NCBI RefSeq assembly: GCF_033659955.1
Contig: NZ_JARUJP010000009.1
Coordinates: forward strand, 86,736 to 150,735
Direction of reading: 5' to 3'
DNA length: 64,000 nt
Origin: Clostridium_AM tanneri
GTDB taxonomy: Bacteria; Bacillota; Clostridia; Clostridiales; Clostridiaceae
Part shown: positions 36,872-46,434 of the stretch, piece by piece
Position numbering within the stretch: position 1 is the stretch's first letter
Layout of the letters: the number at the start of each line of letters is the position of its first letter
Notes under the pieces: generated by a model
Seen by the model: only the letters and a program-made list of their open reading frames with translations
Database searches by the model: none
What the model was told of the DNA's origin: nothing
Position numbers and translations under genes: made by a program

Positions 36872-37429
36872 CTAGTAGATAGGCTTACTCTTTATAAACA
36901 ATACCTTTACATCCTTATCTGTAGAGTTCTTAAACTTATGCTTTCTATTTGGAAGTATTCTTGCTGTATCTCCTTCGTATAGAAGAAATTCTTCGTTTTC
37001 AAATACTATATAGGTTTCTCCTTCTAAAACAAAGGCTATTTCCTCTCCTTCATGTTCTGAAAATCCTCCATAGGTTTCACTATTAGCCTTTAAATTCATA
37101 AGCAATAACTCTACATTAGATTTTAATGGGCTAGGAGTTAAAATATCGTATAAAACATGCTTTTCATCTGGATTAAATATTTGTTTTCTATCTTCCTTTT
37201 TCAATATCAAGGACTTGTTGTCAATTTCCTCCATAAACAATGAAGACAAAGGAATTTGAAGTGTATCAGCTATAGACTGGAGTACACTTAAGGTAGGGTT
37301 TGCCATATCTCTTTCTAACTGACTTAAAAGAGAAGCACTTAATCCAGTTAACTCAGAGAAATCTCTTATAGTTAATCCTTTGCTTCTTCTATATTCTATA
37401 ATTTTTCTACCAATACTTATTTTTCCCAT
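36872..37429 (-). CDS. XRE-family regulator with C-terminal cupin
   Basis: A 185-residue regulator. N-terminal XRE helix-turn-helix (G-L-T-I-R-D-F-S-E-L-T-G-L-S-A-S-L-L-S-Q) and a C-terminal cupin_2 sensor (G-F-S-E-H-E-G-E-E, then E-G-D-T-A-R-I-L-P-N-R-K-H). Such PuuR/SinR-like proteins sense a small metabolite with the cupin. It is divergent from an EamA transporter gene. A 16-bp direct repeat brackets the intergenic promoter, so it probably controls both. Confidence 0.88.
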   Translation of the reverse strand: MGKISIGRKIIEYRRSKGLTIRDFSELTGLSASLLSQLERDMANPTLSVLQSIADTLQIPLSSLFMEEIDNKSLILKKEDRKQIFNPDEKHVLYDILTPSPLKSNVELLLMNLKANSETYGGFSEHEGEEIAFVLEGETYIVFENEEFLLYEGDTARILPNRKHKFKNSTDKDVKVLFIKSKPIY

Positions 37430-37484
37430 ACAATATCTCCTAATGATATAATCTTTAACTTATCATTTATTATATCATATCAAT

Positions 37485-37500
37485 TTGTTTATTATAATGA
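37485..37500. repeat. Direct repeat, copy 1 (TTGTTTATTATAATGA)
   Basis: An exact 16-bp copy of 37555-37570. It lies ~16 bp upstream of the eamA -35 and overlaps a possible -10 (TATAAT on the minus strand) of the XRE-cupin gene. Possible operator. Confidence 0.55.
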
Positions 37501-37515
37501 TTTTTGTATTTTATA

Positions 37516-37544
37516 TTGAACATCATTTTGAAAATTGCTATAAT
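37516..37544 (+). promoter_or_regulatory. Promoter of the EamA exporter gene
   Basis: TTGAAC (-35, 37516-37521), 17-bp spacer, TATAAT (-10, 37539-37544). It lies between the two direct repeats, 69 bp upstream of the start codon. Confidence 0.65.
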
Positions 37545-37554
37545 AGGTTCAAGG

Positions 37555-37570
37555 TTGTTTATTATAATGA
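37555..37570. repeat. Direct repeat, copy 2 (TTGTTTATTATAATGA)
   Basis: An exact copy of 37485-37500, located about 4 bp downstream of the predicted eamA transcription start. A repressor bound at both copies could block or loop the promoter. Confidence 0.55.
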
Positions 37571-37612
37571 ATTTAATTCAACATATTATACAAGAAAGGT
37601 GGCTTTATAATT

Positions 37613-38533
37613 ATGCAAGCTTTAACTAAGGATAAGGCTTTAATGGCAGACATTGCCCTTTTAATAGTTGCTATCATTTGGGGCGGTGGCTTTATAGCTG
37701 GTAAAATAGCCTTATTTACAATGACTCCCTTTTACTTATTATCTTTTAGATTTTTATGCTCTGGATTACTTTTAGGAATAATATTTTTTAAGAAGATGAA
37801 AACAATAGATAGAAAAAGTGTTATATCTGGAATTATTTTGGGATTATCTTTGTATATTGGACAAACTTTACAAACTATAGGACTTAAATATACTACCGCC
37901 GGAAAACAGGCATTTTTATTAGCTTCCTATACAATAATTGTTCCCTTTATCTCCTGGATTATAGTTAAAAAGAAACCTGATATTTATTCCTTTTTCGCTG
38001 GATTGTTAACTCTAATCGGTATTGGCTTATTAAGCTTGCAAGGCGGTTTGTCTATCAGCTATGGCGACAGCTTGTCATTAATGTTCGCTGTTGTTTTTGC
38101 CTTTCAAATCGTTTTGATAGGTATTTATGTTAAAAATATTAATCCAATACATCTAACAACGGTTCAATTATTAATTGCCGGTACGCTTACATTAATTAGT
38201 GCATTAATCTTTGAACCTAGTATTAAATCTGTTACCACTGATGCTGTACTATCTATAGGTTATCTTGTTATATTTAATACAACTATAGCTTTTTTAGTAC
38301 AAAACATAGCACAAAAATATACCTCTGATACCCATGCTTCAATAATAATATCTTTAGAATCTGTGTTTGGCTTCTTATTGTCTATTGTCTTAATGAAAGA
38401 AGTTGTTACCTTAAGGATGATTGTAGGTTGTATATTGATTTTTACTGCAGTAATTGTTTCAAAAACTAAAAACAGGATTTTTAATTTTAAACATCTTTTT
38501 AAGAAAATACATTCTCCAAGTATAAATGAATAA
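37613..38533 (+). CDS. DMT-superfamily EamA exporter
   Basis: A 306-residue membrane protein with ten predicted helices in two EamA repeats (L-L-I-V-A-I-I-W-G-G-G-F-I at the start; N-T-T-I-A-F-L-V-Q in repeat two). It is likely a metabolite exporter; amino acids or their precursors are usual. RBS AGAAAGG lies upstream of the ATG at 37613. It is controlled by the promoter above, probably through the divergent XRE-cupin protein. Confidence 0.88.
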   Translation: MQALTKDKALMADIALLIVAIIWGGGFIAGKIALFTMTPFYLLSFRFLCSGLLLGIIFFKKMKTIDRKSVISGIILGLSLYIGQTLQTIGLKYTTAGKQAFLLASYTIIVPFISWIIVKKKPDIYSFFAGLLTLIGIGLLSLQGGLSISYGDSLSLMFAVVFAFQIVLIGIYVKNINPIHLTTVQLLIAGTLTLISALIFEPSIKSVTTDAVLSIGYLVIFNTTIAFLVQNIAQKYTSDTHASIIISLESVFGFLLSIVLMKEVVTLRMIVGCILIFTAVIVSKTKNRIFNFKHLFKKIHSPSINE

Positions 38534-38605
38534 AATAAATTTCTTTATTGACAAGACATTTTACATTCTACGGAGAAACTTAATAACTATAGTAATAAAT
38601 TGTAT

Positions 38606-38632
38606 CGCGAGTTGTAACAAGCTCGCTTTTTT
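38606..38632 (+). terminator. Terminator after the EamA gene
   Basis: Stem GCGAG(TTG)/(CAA)GCTCGC with a TAA loop, then seven T residues. The rest of the gap 38534-38963 holds the HTH-like remnant and low-information sequence up to the array. Confidence 0.8.
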
Positions 38633-38693
38633 CATATCTAAGATTAAAGATTTCTATGTATGTTTCCACTTCTTTATATCAGAAGAGTGTTCT

Positions 38694-38876
38694 TTACATT
38701 TTATATCTCACTACCTTATGATATTTAAATTTAGTAATACTCCCATTTTTCCCGTACCTTCCTTGACCTAGTATTCTAGTTCTAACTGTTACTCTGTTAC
38801 AACCTAGCATATCAGTTATCTCCTGGTATGTTTTTCCTCCTACAGTAGTATTTTCTATATTTAACCATAGGAGGAT
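38694..38876 (-). pseudogene. Remnant with a helix-turn-helix-like segment
   Basis: An open minus-strand frame without ATG, ending at TAA (38694-38696). It contains T-Y-Q-E-I-T-D-M-L-G-C-N-R-V-T-V-R-T-R-I, a good fit to a DNA-binding helix-turn-helix, followed by a basic G-Q-G-R-Y-G-K-N-G segment. It looks like the tail of a lost phage or mobile-element protein left between the chromosomal genes and the trailer end of the CRISPR array. Confidence 0.4.
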
Positions 38877-38963
38877 TTAATTTTATAGGGGTGGGGAATT
38901 TTCATTCCCTTAAGTGGGTATTTTTATATTACCATTAACACCTACGCAATATTTTATGCCTAA

Positions 38964-41211
38964 CTTTCAATCTCCAATGGAGCTTGTTAACTATAGTAAG
39001 TATTAAAATTTCAGAGTCAGATATGGAGAACATATTTACTTTCAATCTCCAATGGAGCTTGTTAACTATAGTAAGAGTTAAGAGATAGCTATAATAGTTA
39101 TCAAATGTTAGACTTTCAATCTCCAATGGAGCTTGTTAACTATAGTAAGATCTACAGTTTATATCATTCTTCCTATAATTTCAATCTTTCAATCTCCAAT
39201 GGAGCTTGTTAACTATAGTAAGAGGTCCAATCATCAAGGAAAAAAAACAGCTATAGGAATCTTTCAATCTCCAATGGAGCTTGTTAACTATAGTAAGGTT
39301 GATCCTGGGAAAGAAGGACTTGCGATAGGTACACCACTTTCAATCTCCAATGGAGCTTGTTAACTATAGTAAGGAAAAAGTAATTGGATATTGTAGGGTA
39401 AGTTCCCACACTTTCAATCTCCAATGGAGCTTGTTAACTATAGTAAGATATTAATTTTTCTTTTTTGCACTGAATGTTTGTACTTTCAATCTCCAATGGA
39501 GCTTGTTAACTATAGTAAGAGAGAAGCTGAGGGAAAAGATAAGCCCCGTATGGATCCTCTTTCAATCTCCAATGGAGCTTGTTAACTATAGTAAGCTGTT
39601 GTAACCTTCTCTTTCCTTATACTTGCCTACTTTCAATCTCCAATGGAGCTTGTTAACTATAGTAAGAAGCGTATTTATTTCTCTCTTTATCAGCTTCATT
39701 ATATCTTTCAATCTCCAATGGAGCTTGTTAACTATAGTAAGGTGTCTTTCAAGTGGTACTGTCTTTTTACTTACCAAACTTTCAATCTCCAATGGAGCTT
39801 GTTAACTATAGTAAGTTCTTAGCATGGTCTTTTTCTTTTATAAATTCCCCCCTTTCAATCTCCAATGGAGCTTGTTAACTATAGTAAGCTATAAGCAGAG
39901 GTAATTATGCTAACGAGCAAGGCAATCTTTCAATCTCCAATGGAGCTTGTTAACTATAGTAAGTAAATTCAATACCTACAATTAAGACGCAATTGGCAGC
40001 TTTCAATCTCCAATGGAGCTTGTTAACTATAGTAAGGCGTTTTACTAGTAGTAAAGATATTGTTAATCTTCATACTTTCAATCTCCAATGGAGCTTGTTA
40101 ACTATAGTAAGAGTCTACAGGTATTAATCTTTTGGTTATGATTATATTACTTTCAATCTCCAATGGAGCTTGTTAACTATAGTAAGGGTAGGCAATTTTG
40201 TACACATCTTACTTCCAAAGCTACTTTCAATCTCCAATGGAGCTTGTTAACTATAGTAAGGCCAATTTCTTAACTGCATGTTTTAAGCTTTTAGCCTTTC
40301 AATCTCCAATGGAGCTTGTTAACTATAGTAAGACATTCATGTTTACATTCATCATATGCTTCAACTAAAACTTTCAATCTCCAATGGAGCTTGTTAACTA
40401 TAGTAAGCCAGATATGTCTTTCCCTTATAAAGGAGATTCTACTTTCTTTCAATCTCCAATGGAGCTTGTTAACTATAGTAAGTTTTTTAATATGCTTTAA
40501 TTCTAAGCCACCTTCCCTCTTTCAATCTCCAATGGAGCTTGTTAACTATAGTAAGAAAGGACTTAGCACAGGTCAGCTTTTTGTCACCAAACTTTCAATC
40601 TCCAATGGAGCTTGTTAACTATAGTAAGCTTTGGGCAAGTCTTCTTGCTTCATCACCAGTTGACTTTCAATCTCCAATGGAGCTTGTTAACTATAGTAAG
40701 GAAGTAAAAATTATGTAGTGTATAGTGAAGATATAGCTTTCAATCTCCAATGGAGCTTGTTAACTATAGTAAGGCTTATTATAAAGCGTATAGGACAAGA
40801 TTACTTAACTTTCAATCTCCAATGGAGCTTGTTAACTATAGTAAGGGCATACCAGGTTTTCTTGTAAATATAACTGAATACTTTCAATCTCCAATGGAGC
40901 TTGTTAACTATAGTAAGAAGAGAAAATAAAATTAGAGAAAGCTTTAGCTAAACTTTCAATCTCCAATGGAGCTTGTTAACTATAGTAAGTGTTGTAGGTA
41001 AGGTAGGAGAAGGGCAAGCACAAAACTTTCAATCTCCAATGGAGCTTGTTAACTATAGTAAGTTATAAATCTCTTTATCTTTGTCCATTTTGTAGTTTTA
41101 CTTTCAATCTCCAATGGAGCTTGTTAACTATAGTAAGATTTGACAGACGTAACAGAAGATGAAGAATATGGAAACTTTCAATCTCCAATGGAGCTTGTTA
41201 ACTATAGTAAG
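38964..41211 (-). CRISPR. Type I-D CRISPR array, 31 repeats, 30 spacers
   Basis: 31 copies of a 37-bp repeat; by eye all copies are identical. On the plus strand each begins CTTTCAATCTCC and ends AACTATAGTAAG. Spacers run 34-39 bp. Read on the minus strand, the repeat ends in ATTGAAAG, the typical 8-nt crRNA 5' handle, and holds a CTCC-ATT-GGAG mini-hairpin. So transcription runs leftwards from the leader beside cas2. Long 37-bp repeats and the neighbouring Cas10d operon fit type I-D. No repeat decay is visible at the trailer end (38964), which suggests an active or recently active array. Confidence 0.98.
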
Positions 41212-41376
41212 CCCTCGCGTTTTCAACACTGAAAACACTAACTTAAAGGCACCTTAATCGCCAGTCATTATTTTTATATTAAAATAATTTTCTTATCCTC
41301 TACATAATTCTTCTTAGATGGCTATTTAAAGCCATCGCCATACTACCGTAATTTTAAAAACACTTAACTTCGCGTT
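41212..41376 (-). promoter_or_regulatory. CRISPR leader
   Basis: 165 bp of AT-rich, gene-free DNA between the last repeat and the cas2 stop codon. It is placed as leader from the crRNA direction. It carries a 9-bp direct repeat TCGCGTTTT at 41215-41223 and 41370-41378. A second related pair, AAAACACT(T)AACTT, lies at 41232-41244 and 41357-41370. These near-end repeats are candidates for binding sites of the adaptation machinery. The array promoter should lie here; a clear -35/-10 was not fixed. Confidence 0.7.
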
Positions 41377-41655
41377 TTAGTAAATCATTTTTCTTACATC
41401 AAGTGGAATAAAAGAACCTTTTCTTGTTATCTTTGCCTCACAGGAAGAACATATAGGGTAAATCATTATGCTATCTCCTATTTCAATTTTTACCTTGTTG
41501 ATTTTATAAACAAGTTCAACATACTTTTTGTCATCTAACTCACACTCAAAAACACTATACTGATTCCTAATGCCATAGTTTTTAAGCATTTTATGAAGTC
41601 TTGTTCTTTTCTTATCATCAATTATATCATAACTAATTAAATATATCATATACAT
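41377..41655 (-). CDS. cas2: CRISPR adaptation protein Cas2
   Basis: A 92-residue ferredoxin-like Cas2. Opening strand M-Y-M-I-Y-L-I-S-Y-D-I with the conserved Asp, then K-R-T-R-L-H-K-M-L and Y-S-V-F-E-C. A dimer of Cas2 holds two Cas1 dimers during spacer capture. It is 10 bp from cas1. Last gene of the cas operon; its stop codon overlaps the leader-edge repeat. Confidence 0.94.
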   Translation of the reverse strand: MYMIYLISYDIIDDKKRTRLHKMLKNYGIRNQYSVFECELDDKKYVELVYKINKVKIEIGDSIMIYPICSSCEAKITRKGSFIPLDVRKMIY

Positions 41656-41665
41656 ATTCTCCTCC

Positions 41666-42664
41666 TTATCTAATTAGAAAAGGTACATATTCAATCTCTT
41701 CCATTAAAGCTTTACTAAGCAGCCTTGCTTGTAATTGAAAACACTGCTGATATGTAGCTTTATACTTGAATATTGGATGATAAATTTCATCGTACTTTTT
41801 CGCTTCATAAGCTTCAAGAAACTTTTTAATAGCCTTTTTGCTCATTTTCACTTCACCAAGCACTTCTTCAAAATCATCTTCTTTAAGTATTTTATTATTT
41901 ATTATGCTAATTACCAACCTATCTACAAATAAAGCTCTAAATTCTTCTATCATATCCAGTGCCAAAGAAGGTCTTCCATATCTTAATCTATGAAGAAATC
42001 CTATATAGGGATCTAGCCCAACAGAAGAGATCGCTGATGACATTTCATTTGAAAGCAGCACATAACCAAAACTAAGCATTGCATTTATAGGATCTTTAGG
42101 CGGTCTTTTATTACGCTTTTCAAAGATAAATTCCCCTTTTATCATTTCCGTAAAAGCAGAAAAATAAACTACTGCAGCCCTTCCCTCAATTCCTCTTATA
42201 GAATCAATATTGTCTTCATCTTTAAGTCTTTTTTCCAGCCTATTTAATTCATCTATGGCTTCTTTAAATTGTGAACTTTTATCGCCACCTCTGTTACTTT
42301 TCATAAGTACTGTCCTACTATTTTTTATTTTACCACTTATAAAGCTTTTAGCAAATTTTACTGAACCTTTATCTATATCTAAATGGCTCTTATATTGTTT
42401 TAATCTTACAATAACATTCTTAGAGACATCACCTTCCATTCGTGATATAAATTTGCCCCATTCAGTTAAATAGCATAAGGTTATTTTATTTTCCGCAAGC
42501 TTTCTTATGGTTGAAGCAGTAACAGTTACTTCCCCAAAAATAACAACTTGTTTAATTTTAAAAATAGGTATTTCCGTCAGTAATTCTTTTCCCTTATATA
42601 GTTTTAATCTTTCATCTTCCTTCCTTAAAGTAGTATACTGCTGAGTTATGTAAAGTGTACTCAA
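41666..42664 (-). CDS. cas1: CRISPR integrase Cas1
   Basis: A 332-residue Cas1. The metal-binding residues are placed as in the family: Glu in R-G-I-E-G-R-A-A-V-V-Y-F, His in G-F-L-H-R-L-R-Y-G-R-P-S-L-A-L-D, and Asp/Glu in A-L-D-M-I-E-E-F-R. The N-terminal beta-sandwich begins MSTLYITQQYTTLRKED. It cuts and joins new spacers at the leader-repeat junction together with Cas2, and probably Cas4 for PAM selection. Confidence 0.95.
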   Translation of the reverse strand: MSTLYITQQYTTLRKEDERLKLYKGKELLTEIPIFKIKQVVIFGEVTVTASTIRKLAENKITLCYLTEWGKFISRMEGDVSKNVIVRLKQYKSHLDIDKGSVKFAKSFISGKIKNSRTVLMKSNRGGDKSSQFKEAIDELNRLEKRLKDEDNIDSIRGIEGRAAVVYFSAFTEMIKGEFIFEKRNKRPPKDPINAMLSFGYVLLSNEMSSAISSVGLDPYIGFLHRLRYGRPSLALDMIEEFRALFVDRLVISIINNKILKEDDFEEVLGEVKMSKKAIKKFLEAYEAKKYDEIYHPIFKYKATYQQCFQLQARLLSKALMEEIEYVPFLIR

Positions 42665-42719
42665 TTTATCATCTCCAATTTATAGTTTTAAAAAAGTTAT
42701 GCCTGTAAATTTTAATCTT

Positions 42720-43337
42720 TTAATCCTTCTCCTTTTCTATAGTTTTAAGAATTTTTCTTTCTAGAGGTAGGCATATATTATTTATGCTACAATTTTTACA
42801 TCTATTGTCTTCAACTCCCTCAGGTATTTTCATGGAGTTATATAACTCTTTTACTGAATTAATAACCCTAAGGATTTCATCTTTTATCTTATCTGTAATT
42901 TTTATTTCCACCCTTTCTTTTGAACCCACATAATATATATATCCCTTATTTATTTTTACTTGTAATTTTTCCTCCAGTAAAAGTGATTGTAATGCTACCT
43001 GATACTTATCATTTTTCCACAGTCCCTTTTTCCCCTTTTTATACTCTACTGGGTATATTTCTTCACCGTCTTTTTCTATGGTGTCCACCTTAATTACTAC
43101 TCCATAAGTATCCGAAATTAATTTAACACTTTTATAGATTATTTTTCCTCTTCTTTCTTCCTCACCAAATTCATCTACATTCTCATGTACTTGGTCCCCA
43201 ATTATGGTATGAACATTGCTTTCAAACTCATTTTGGACATACTCATAATAGCATCTTCTTGGACAATACATATAAGTGTTTACTGCACTTGCCTCTATAT
43301 AAAAAGAATCTCTATCTACTTCTTCGATACTATACAT
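42720..43337 (-). CDS. cas4: CRISPR-associated exonuclease Cas4
   Basis: A 205-residue RecB-like nuclease with an Fe-S site. One N-terminal Cys pair (Y-C-P-R-R-C-Y-Y-E) and a C-terminal cluster (C-K-N-C-S-I-N-N-I-C) can hold a 4Fe-4S cluster. Nuclease residues: His in G-D-Q-V-H-E-N-V, Asp in V-V-I-K-V-D-T, E-Y-K-K-G-K, and Gln in Y-Q-V-A-L-Q. Cas4 trims prespacers and helps choose the PAM. It overlaps cas6 by 22 bp and belongs to the same operon. Confidence 0.94.
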   Translation of the reverse strand: MYSIEEVDRDSFYIEASAVNTYMYCPRRCYYEYVQNEFESNVHTIIGDQVHENVDEFGEEERRGKIIYKSVKLISDTYGVVIKVDTIEKDGEEIYPVEYKKGKKGLWKNDKYQVALQSLLLEEKLQVKINKGYIYYVGSKERVEIKITDKIKDEILRVINSVKELYNSMKIPEGVEDNRCKNCSINNICLPLERKILKTIEKEKD

Positions 43338-44077
43338 TGTCCCATCCCCATTCCTGTTTTATATCCTATACTTACATAATTAGCCAAGGCAAAAAGTCCT
43401 TCAAGTTTCTTCTGCACTGTTTCTTCTGGACACTTTAAGTTTAAGGTCACCTTTCCTTTAAACCCTGTCACATTAAATTTGCTATATTTTGCTACCTCAG
43501 TATTAATATTAAATTCCTCTACTATTACATGTTTTTCAACCTGTTCAATAATATCATCTTGTAGAAGATCATATCCAAAGATATCCTTGTAACTTTTATT
43601 AAGACTTTTGAATATTCTTCTGGGGTTAGGTAAAGGTGAATTTACTGGATTTATTCTAAAGGTTGTGGGAGTTATAAAATTCATAACTCCTCTCTTTACT
43701 CTTCTTTCATCTAAAAAGTTCTCATCTATACTTTTATAGCTTATCTCATCTATAAGAAGTTGCCCCTCCCCATATTTAACCTTTCTATTTTTCCTAATAA
43801 ATTCAAATAGTCCCTTGTGAATCTCATCATTAAAAAGAGATATATTAATCTTTAGTGATGAGTATTTATCAAAGCATCTTTTATTAAAATTTTCTTCACT
43901 TAATATTGGGGATATGCAAAATGATTGTCTGTCAGTTTTATCGTGGTATTGTGTTGATATTTGCTCACTATAGTTTTTAAGTATGTTAAAGAATATTCCA
44001 TGCCATATCCTAGCAGTATCAATGGTATTATCAATCTTTTCACTGTTTTTGAAATATATAGTATAATAATTTAACAT
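43316..44077 (-). CDS. cas6: crRNA-processing endoribonuclease Cas6
   Basis: A 253-residue RAMP-fold ribonuclease. The C-terminal glycine-rich loop G-Y-K-T-G-M-G-M-G-Q-C is typical of Cas6. A His near the N-terminus (A-R-I-W-H-G) is a candidate catalytic residue. It would cut each repeat 8 nt before its 3' end, leaving the AUUGAAAG handle. It sits between cas3 and cas4. Confidence 0.9.
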   Translation of the reverse strand: MLNYYTIYFKNSEKIDNTIDTARIWHGIFFNILKNYSEQISTQYHDKTDRQSFCISPILSEENFNKRCFDKYSSLKINISLFNDEIHKGLFEFIRKNRKVKYGEGQLLIDEISYKSIDENFLDERRVKRGVMNFITPTTFRINPVNSPLPNPRRIFKSLNKSYKDIFGYDLLQDDIIEQVEKHVIVEEFNINTEVAKYSKFNVTGFKGKVTLNLKCPEETVQKKLEGLFALANYVSIGYKTGMGMGQCIVSKK

Positions 44078-44091
44078 TTAATCCTCCACCT

Positions 44092-46434
44092 TTAAAATAT
44101 AAAAGCCTCTTCTTTGTTAACTTTATTTTTTATCACTTCGTTATCAACAATAATGCTGTTAGTTCCCATTATAGTATAGTATTCCTTATCCTCCTCAAAA
44201 AACTGTATTTTCACTTTTTGTAGAAATATAGGCTGATTTTTTATTATTTTTCTGATTTTATATTCTTCCTTAGGACTCTGTGATATTGTAAAAATAGGTA
44301 TATAATTTTCTTTAAAAGCATTAGTAACTCTCTCTGGAAGATAAACTTTTTCCTTTCCAAGCCCTGTATACTCATATCCAACTAAAACAATGTTATTTAT
44401 TGCTTCCACCTTATTTACATATTTTTCTTCAAATTCACTTTTTTCTCCATGAAATTTATATTCCCAAGTTATTTCTATAGGATTTTCTCTGATTTCATTA
44501 ACTATTATAAAAGTGTCTATTTTATCTAAGTGATTAAGCTCCACATCATAATCATTAAGCTTAATCTTCGATATCTTCTCAAAGGAACTTCTACTGTCAT
44601 ACCACTCAATATCATAATACCTAATTAGGTGAAATATATCGTATATAAATATTTGATGTTCTTGTCCAAACTTATAGTATTTGTCAAAAACTAAAGCTGG
44701 CTTGCTTATATCCGTTCCTCTAAAATTCATCAAAGCTTTTATTTTGGTTATTTCTCTATTAATATAATGAATTATATCCTCTTCTGTACTTAATTTTATT
44801 GCTTTTATTTCTTCCTGTGAAAAATCCTCCAAAAGGGAGTTGTCAATAAAATCTTCCTCTTCACCTTCACAGTAATTTTTATAAAAGTCTAGAAATATGC
44901 TATTATCTATATTCTGTATAAGTTCTTTCTTTTTAGATGTTTTATTATATTCATTTATAAAAGCACATTGCTTCTTGTAATTTTTTATTTTTTCTCTCAT
45001 AAATTTAAAATTATACCTAGACTTTGGAGCAAATACTTCTGTCACTGAATTAAACATACCTTCAATTTTGTTTCTTAGCTGATAGGGCATTTTCATATAT
45101 ACTTCTTCCAGCGGAAAGCATAATTCTAATATTCCGCTACTTTCTATATATTTTTTCATTATATTTCTTTTTGGCATAGCCTCTAATATTATATCCTTAA
45201 GCTCTTTTCTTGATATTTCTTTCTCTACTTCAGTAAATGCTTCATATACTTTATCGGTAACACATAATACTACCTTACTTCTCTTATTTTGAATCTTTTT
45301 TCCAAGAACTCTTCCAGCCCTGCCTATCCTTTGAAGTGCCTGATCACTGGTATTAGCTTCTGTTAACACTTCATCAATATTTTGATTTTCCTTGTTTTCT
45401 TTTTTAAAGTTATAGCCTATATCCACTGTTGGAGTTGCCAGTATAAGAGGTCTTTGTACGGCTTTTTTTCTCTCCTCAGATTTTATCGCCCCAGTAATAA
45501 CCCCAATGTTATTTTTATCTATTCCATTATTAATGAGCTGCTCTTTAACTTTGTTAACTCTGTATATAGACTGACTTATAACTACAATATCTTTTTCAAA
45601 TTCTTTTTCTTTATACAGGGTGCCGATGACATCCTCTAAGGTCTCATTGGTAATATATAAATCCAATTCAGAAAGAGTTTTAAGACTTTCATACTTTTCG
45701 CTTTCTATACCTTCATTTTCCTTTGATACAATTTTATATTGAATTTTGCCGCGTCTTAAGTATTGCTCCACCATTTCATCTGGAGTTGCTGTAAGTATAC
45801 ATATCTTTCTTCCATACTGAAAATATTCAAATTCTTTAGATAAAAGTATAAAAAACAAAAAATTTGTTAATTGTTTAGCATTATAATAATGGAATTCGTC
45901 TATAATAATATAACTAAATTTTTTAATTGTAATTTGCATTAGATTTCCTTTATCTAGACCATTGTATAATGAATAAAAACAATAGTAGAAGATATCTGGG
46001 TTAATCACCACTATAATAGGCCTTTTACTGTCATACTCTATGTTCTCTATTAAAAGCTCTTCTCTAAAACTTAATGGATTAGATAGTAATTCATACAATG
46101 TACTACCTTTTCTATGGTTGTCTCTTAATTTTTCTATTACATTAGCATCAATTTTTACAACTATATTTGGTAAGTTATTATCTTTAACAAATTCCTTTAT
46201 ATCTTCTGAATGCTGTCTTAACAATTCATTAGTAGGAGCTATAAATAAGACATCAATCTTAGGATTTTCTTTTATATACAATAGGGATGCCTTTGTTTTT
46301 CCAGCCCCTGTAGGATAGGTGTTAAACACTACTGAGTTTTCTTTCAACTCATCTAAAGTTCTTTTTTGATGATATAAATAAGGGGAAGCTGGAGCCTTTT
46401 TTAACAGCTCCCCTTTTACTTTAAAATGCTTCAT
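44092..46434 (-). CDS. cas3: Cas3 helicase of type I-D (no HD domain)
   Basis: A 780-residue DExH superfamily 2 helicase. Walker A TYPTGAGKTKAS (Lys46), DExH box IIIDEFHYYNAK, motif III I-L-T-A-T-P, and motif VI QALQRIGRAGRVLG. There is no N-terminal HD nuclease; in type I-D the HD lies on Cas10d instead, as seen here. It unwinds target DNA after Cascade binding. It overlaps the csc1 stop by 4 bp. Confidence 0.92.
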   Translation of the reverse strand: MKHFKVKGELLKKAPASPYLYHQKRTLDELKENSVVFNTYPTGAGKTKASLLYIKENPKIDVLFIAPTNELLRQHSEDIKEFVKDNNLPNIVVKIDANVIEKLRDNHRKGSTLYELLSNPLSFREELLIENIEYDSKRPIIVVINPDIFYYCFYSLYNGLDKGNLMQITIKKFSYIIIDEFHYYNAKQLTNFLFFILLSKEFEYFQYGRKICILTATPDEMVEQYLRRGKIQYKIVSKENEGIESEKYESLKTLSELDLYITNETLEDVIGTLYKEKEFEKDIVVISQSIYRVNKVKEQLINNGIDKNNIGVITGAIKSEERKKAVQRPLILATPTVDIGYNFKKENKENQNIDEVLTEANTSDQALQRIGRAGRVLGKKIQNKRSKVVLCVTDKVYEAFTEVEKEISRKELKDIILEAMPKRNIMKKYIESSGILELCFPLEEVYMKMPYQLRNKIEGMFNSVTEVFAPKSRYNFKFMREKIKNYKKQCAFINEYNKTSKKKELIQNIDNSIFLDFYKNYCEGEEEDFIDNSLLEDFSQEEIKAIKLSTEEDIIHYINREITKIKALMNFRGTDISKPALVFDKYYKFGQEHQIFIYDIFHLIRYYDIEWYDSRSSFEKISKIKLNDYDVELNHLDKIDTFIIVNEIRENPIEITWEYKFHGEKSEFEEKYVNKVEAINNIVLVGYEYTGLGKEKVYLPERVTNAFKENYIPIFTISQSPKEEYKIRKIIKNQPIFLQKVKIQFFEEDKEYYTIMGTNSIIVDNEVIKNKVNKEEAFIF

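Noticed and set aside
38935..40618. Open frames across the CRISPR array rich in the peptide Q-S-P-M-E-L-V-N-Y-S-K and its relatives
   Set aside because: They are translations of the 37-bp repeat, without ribosome sites; the array explains them fully.
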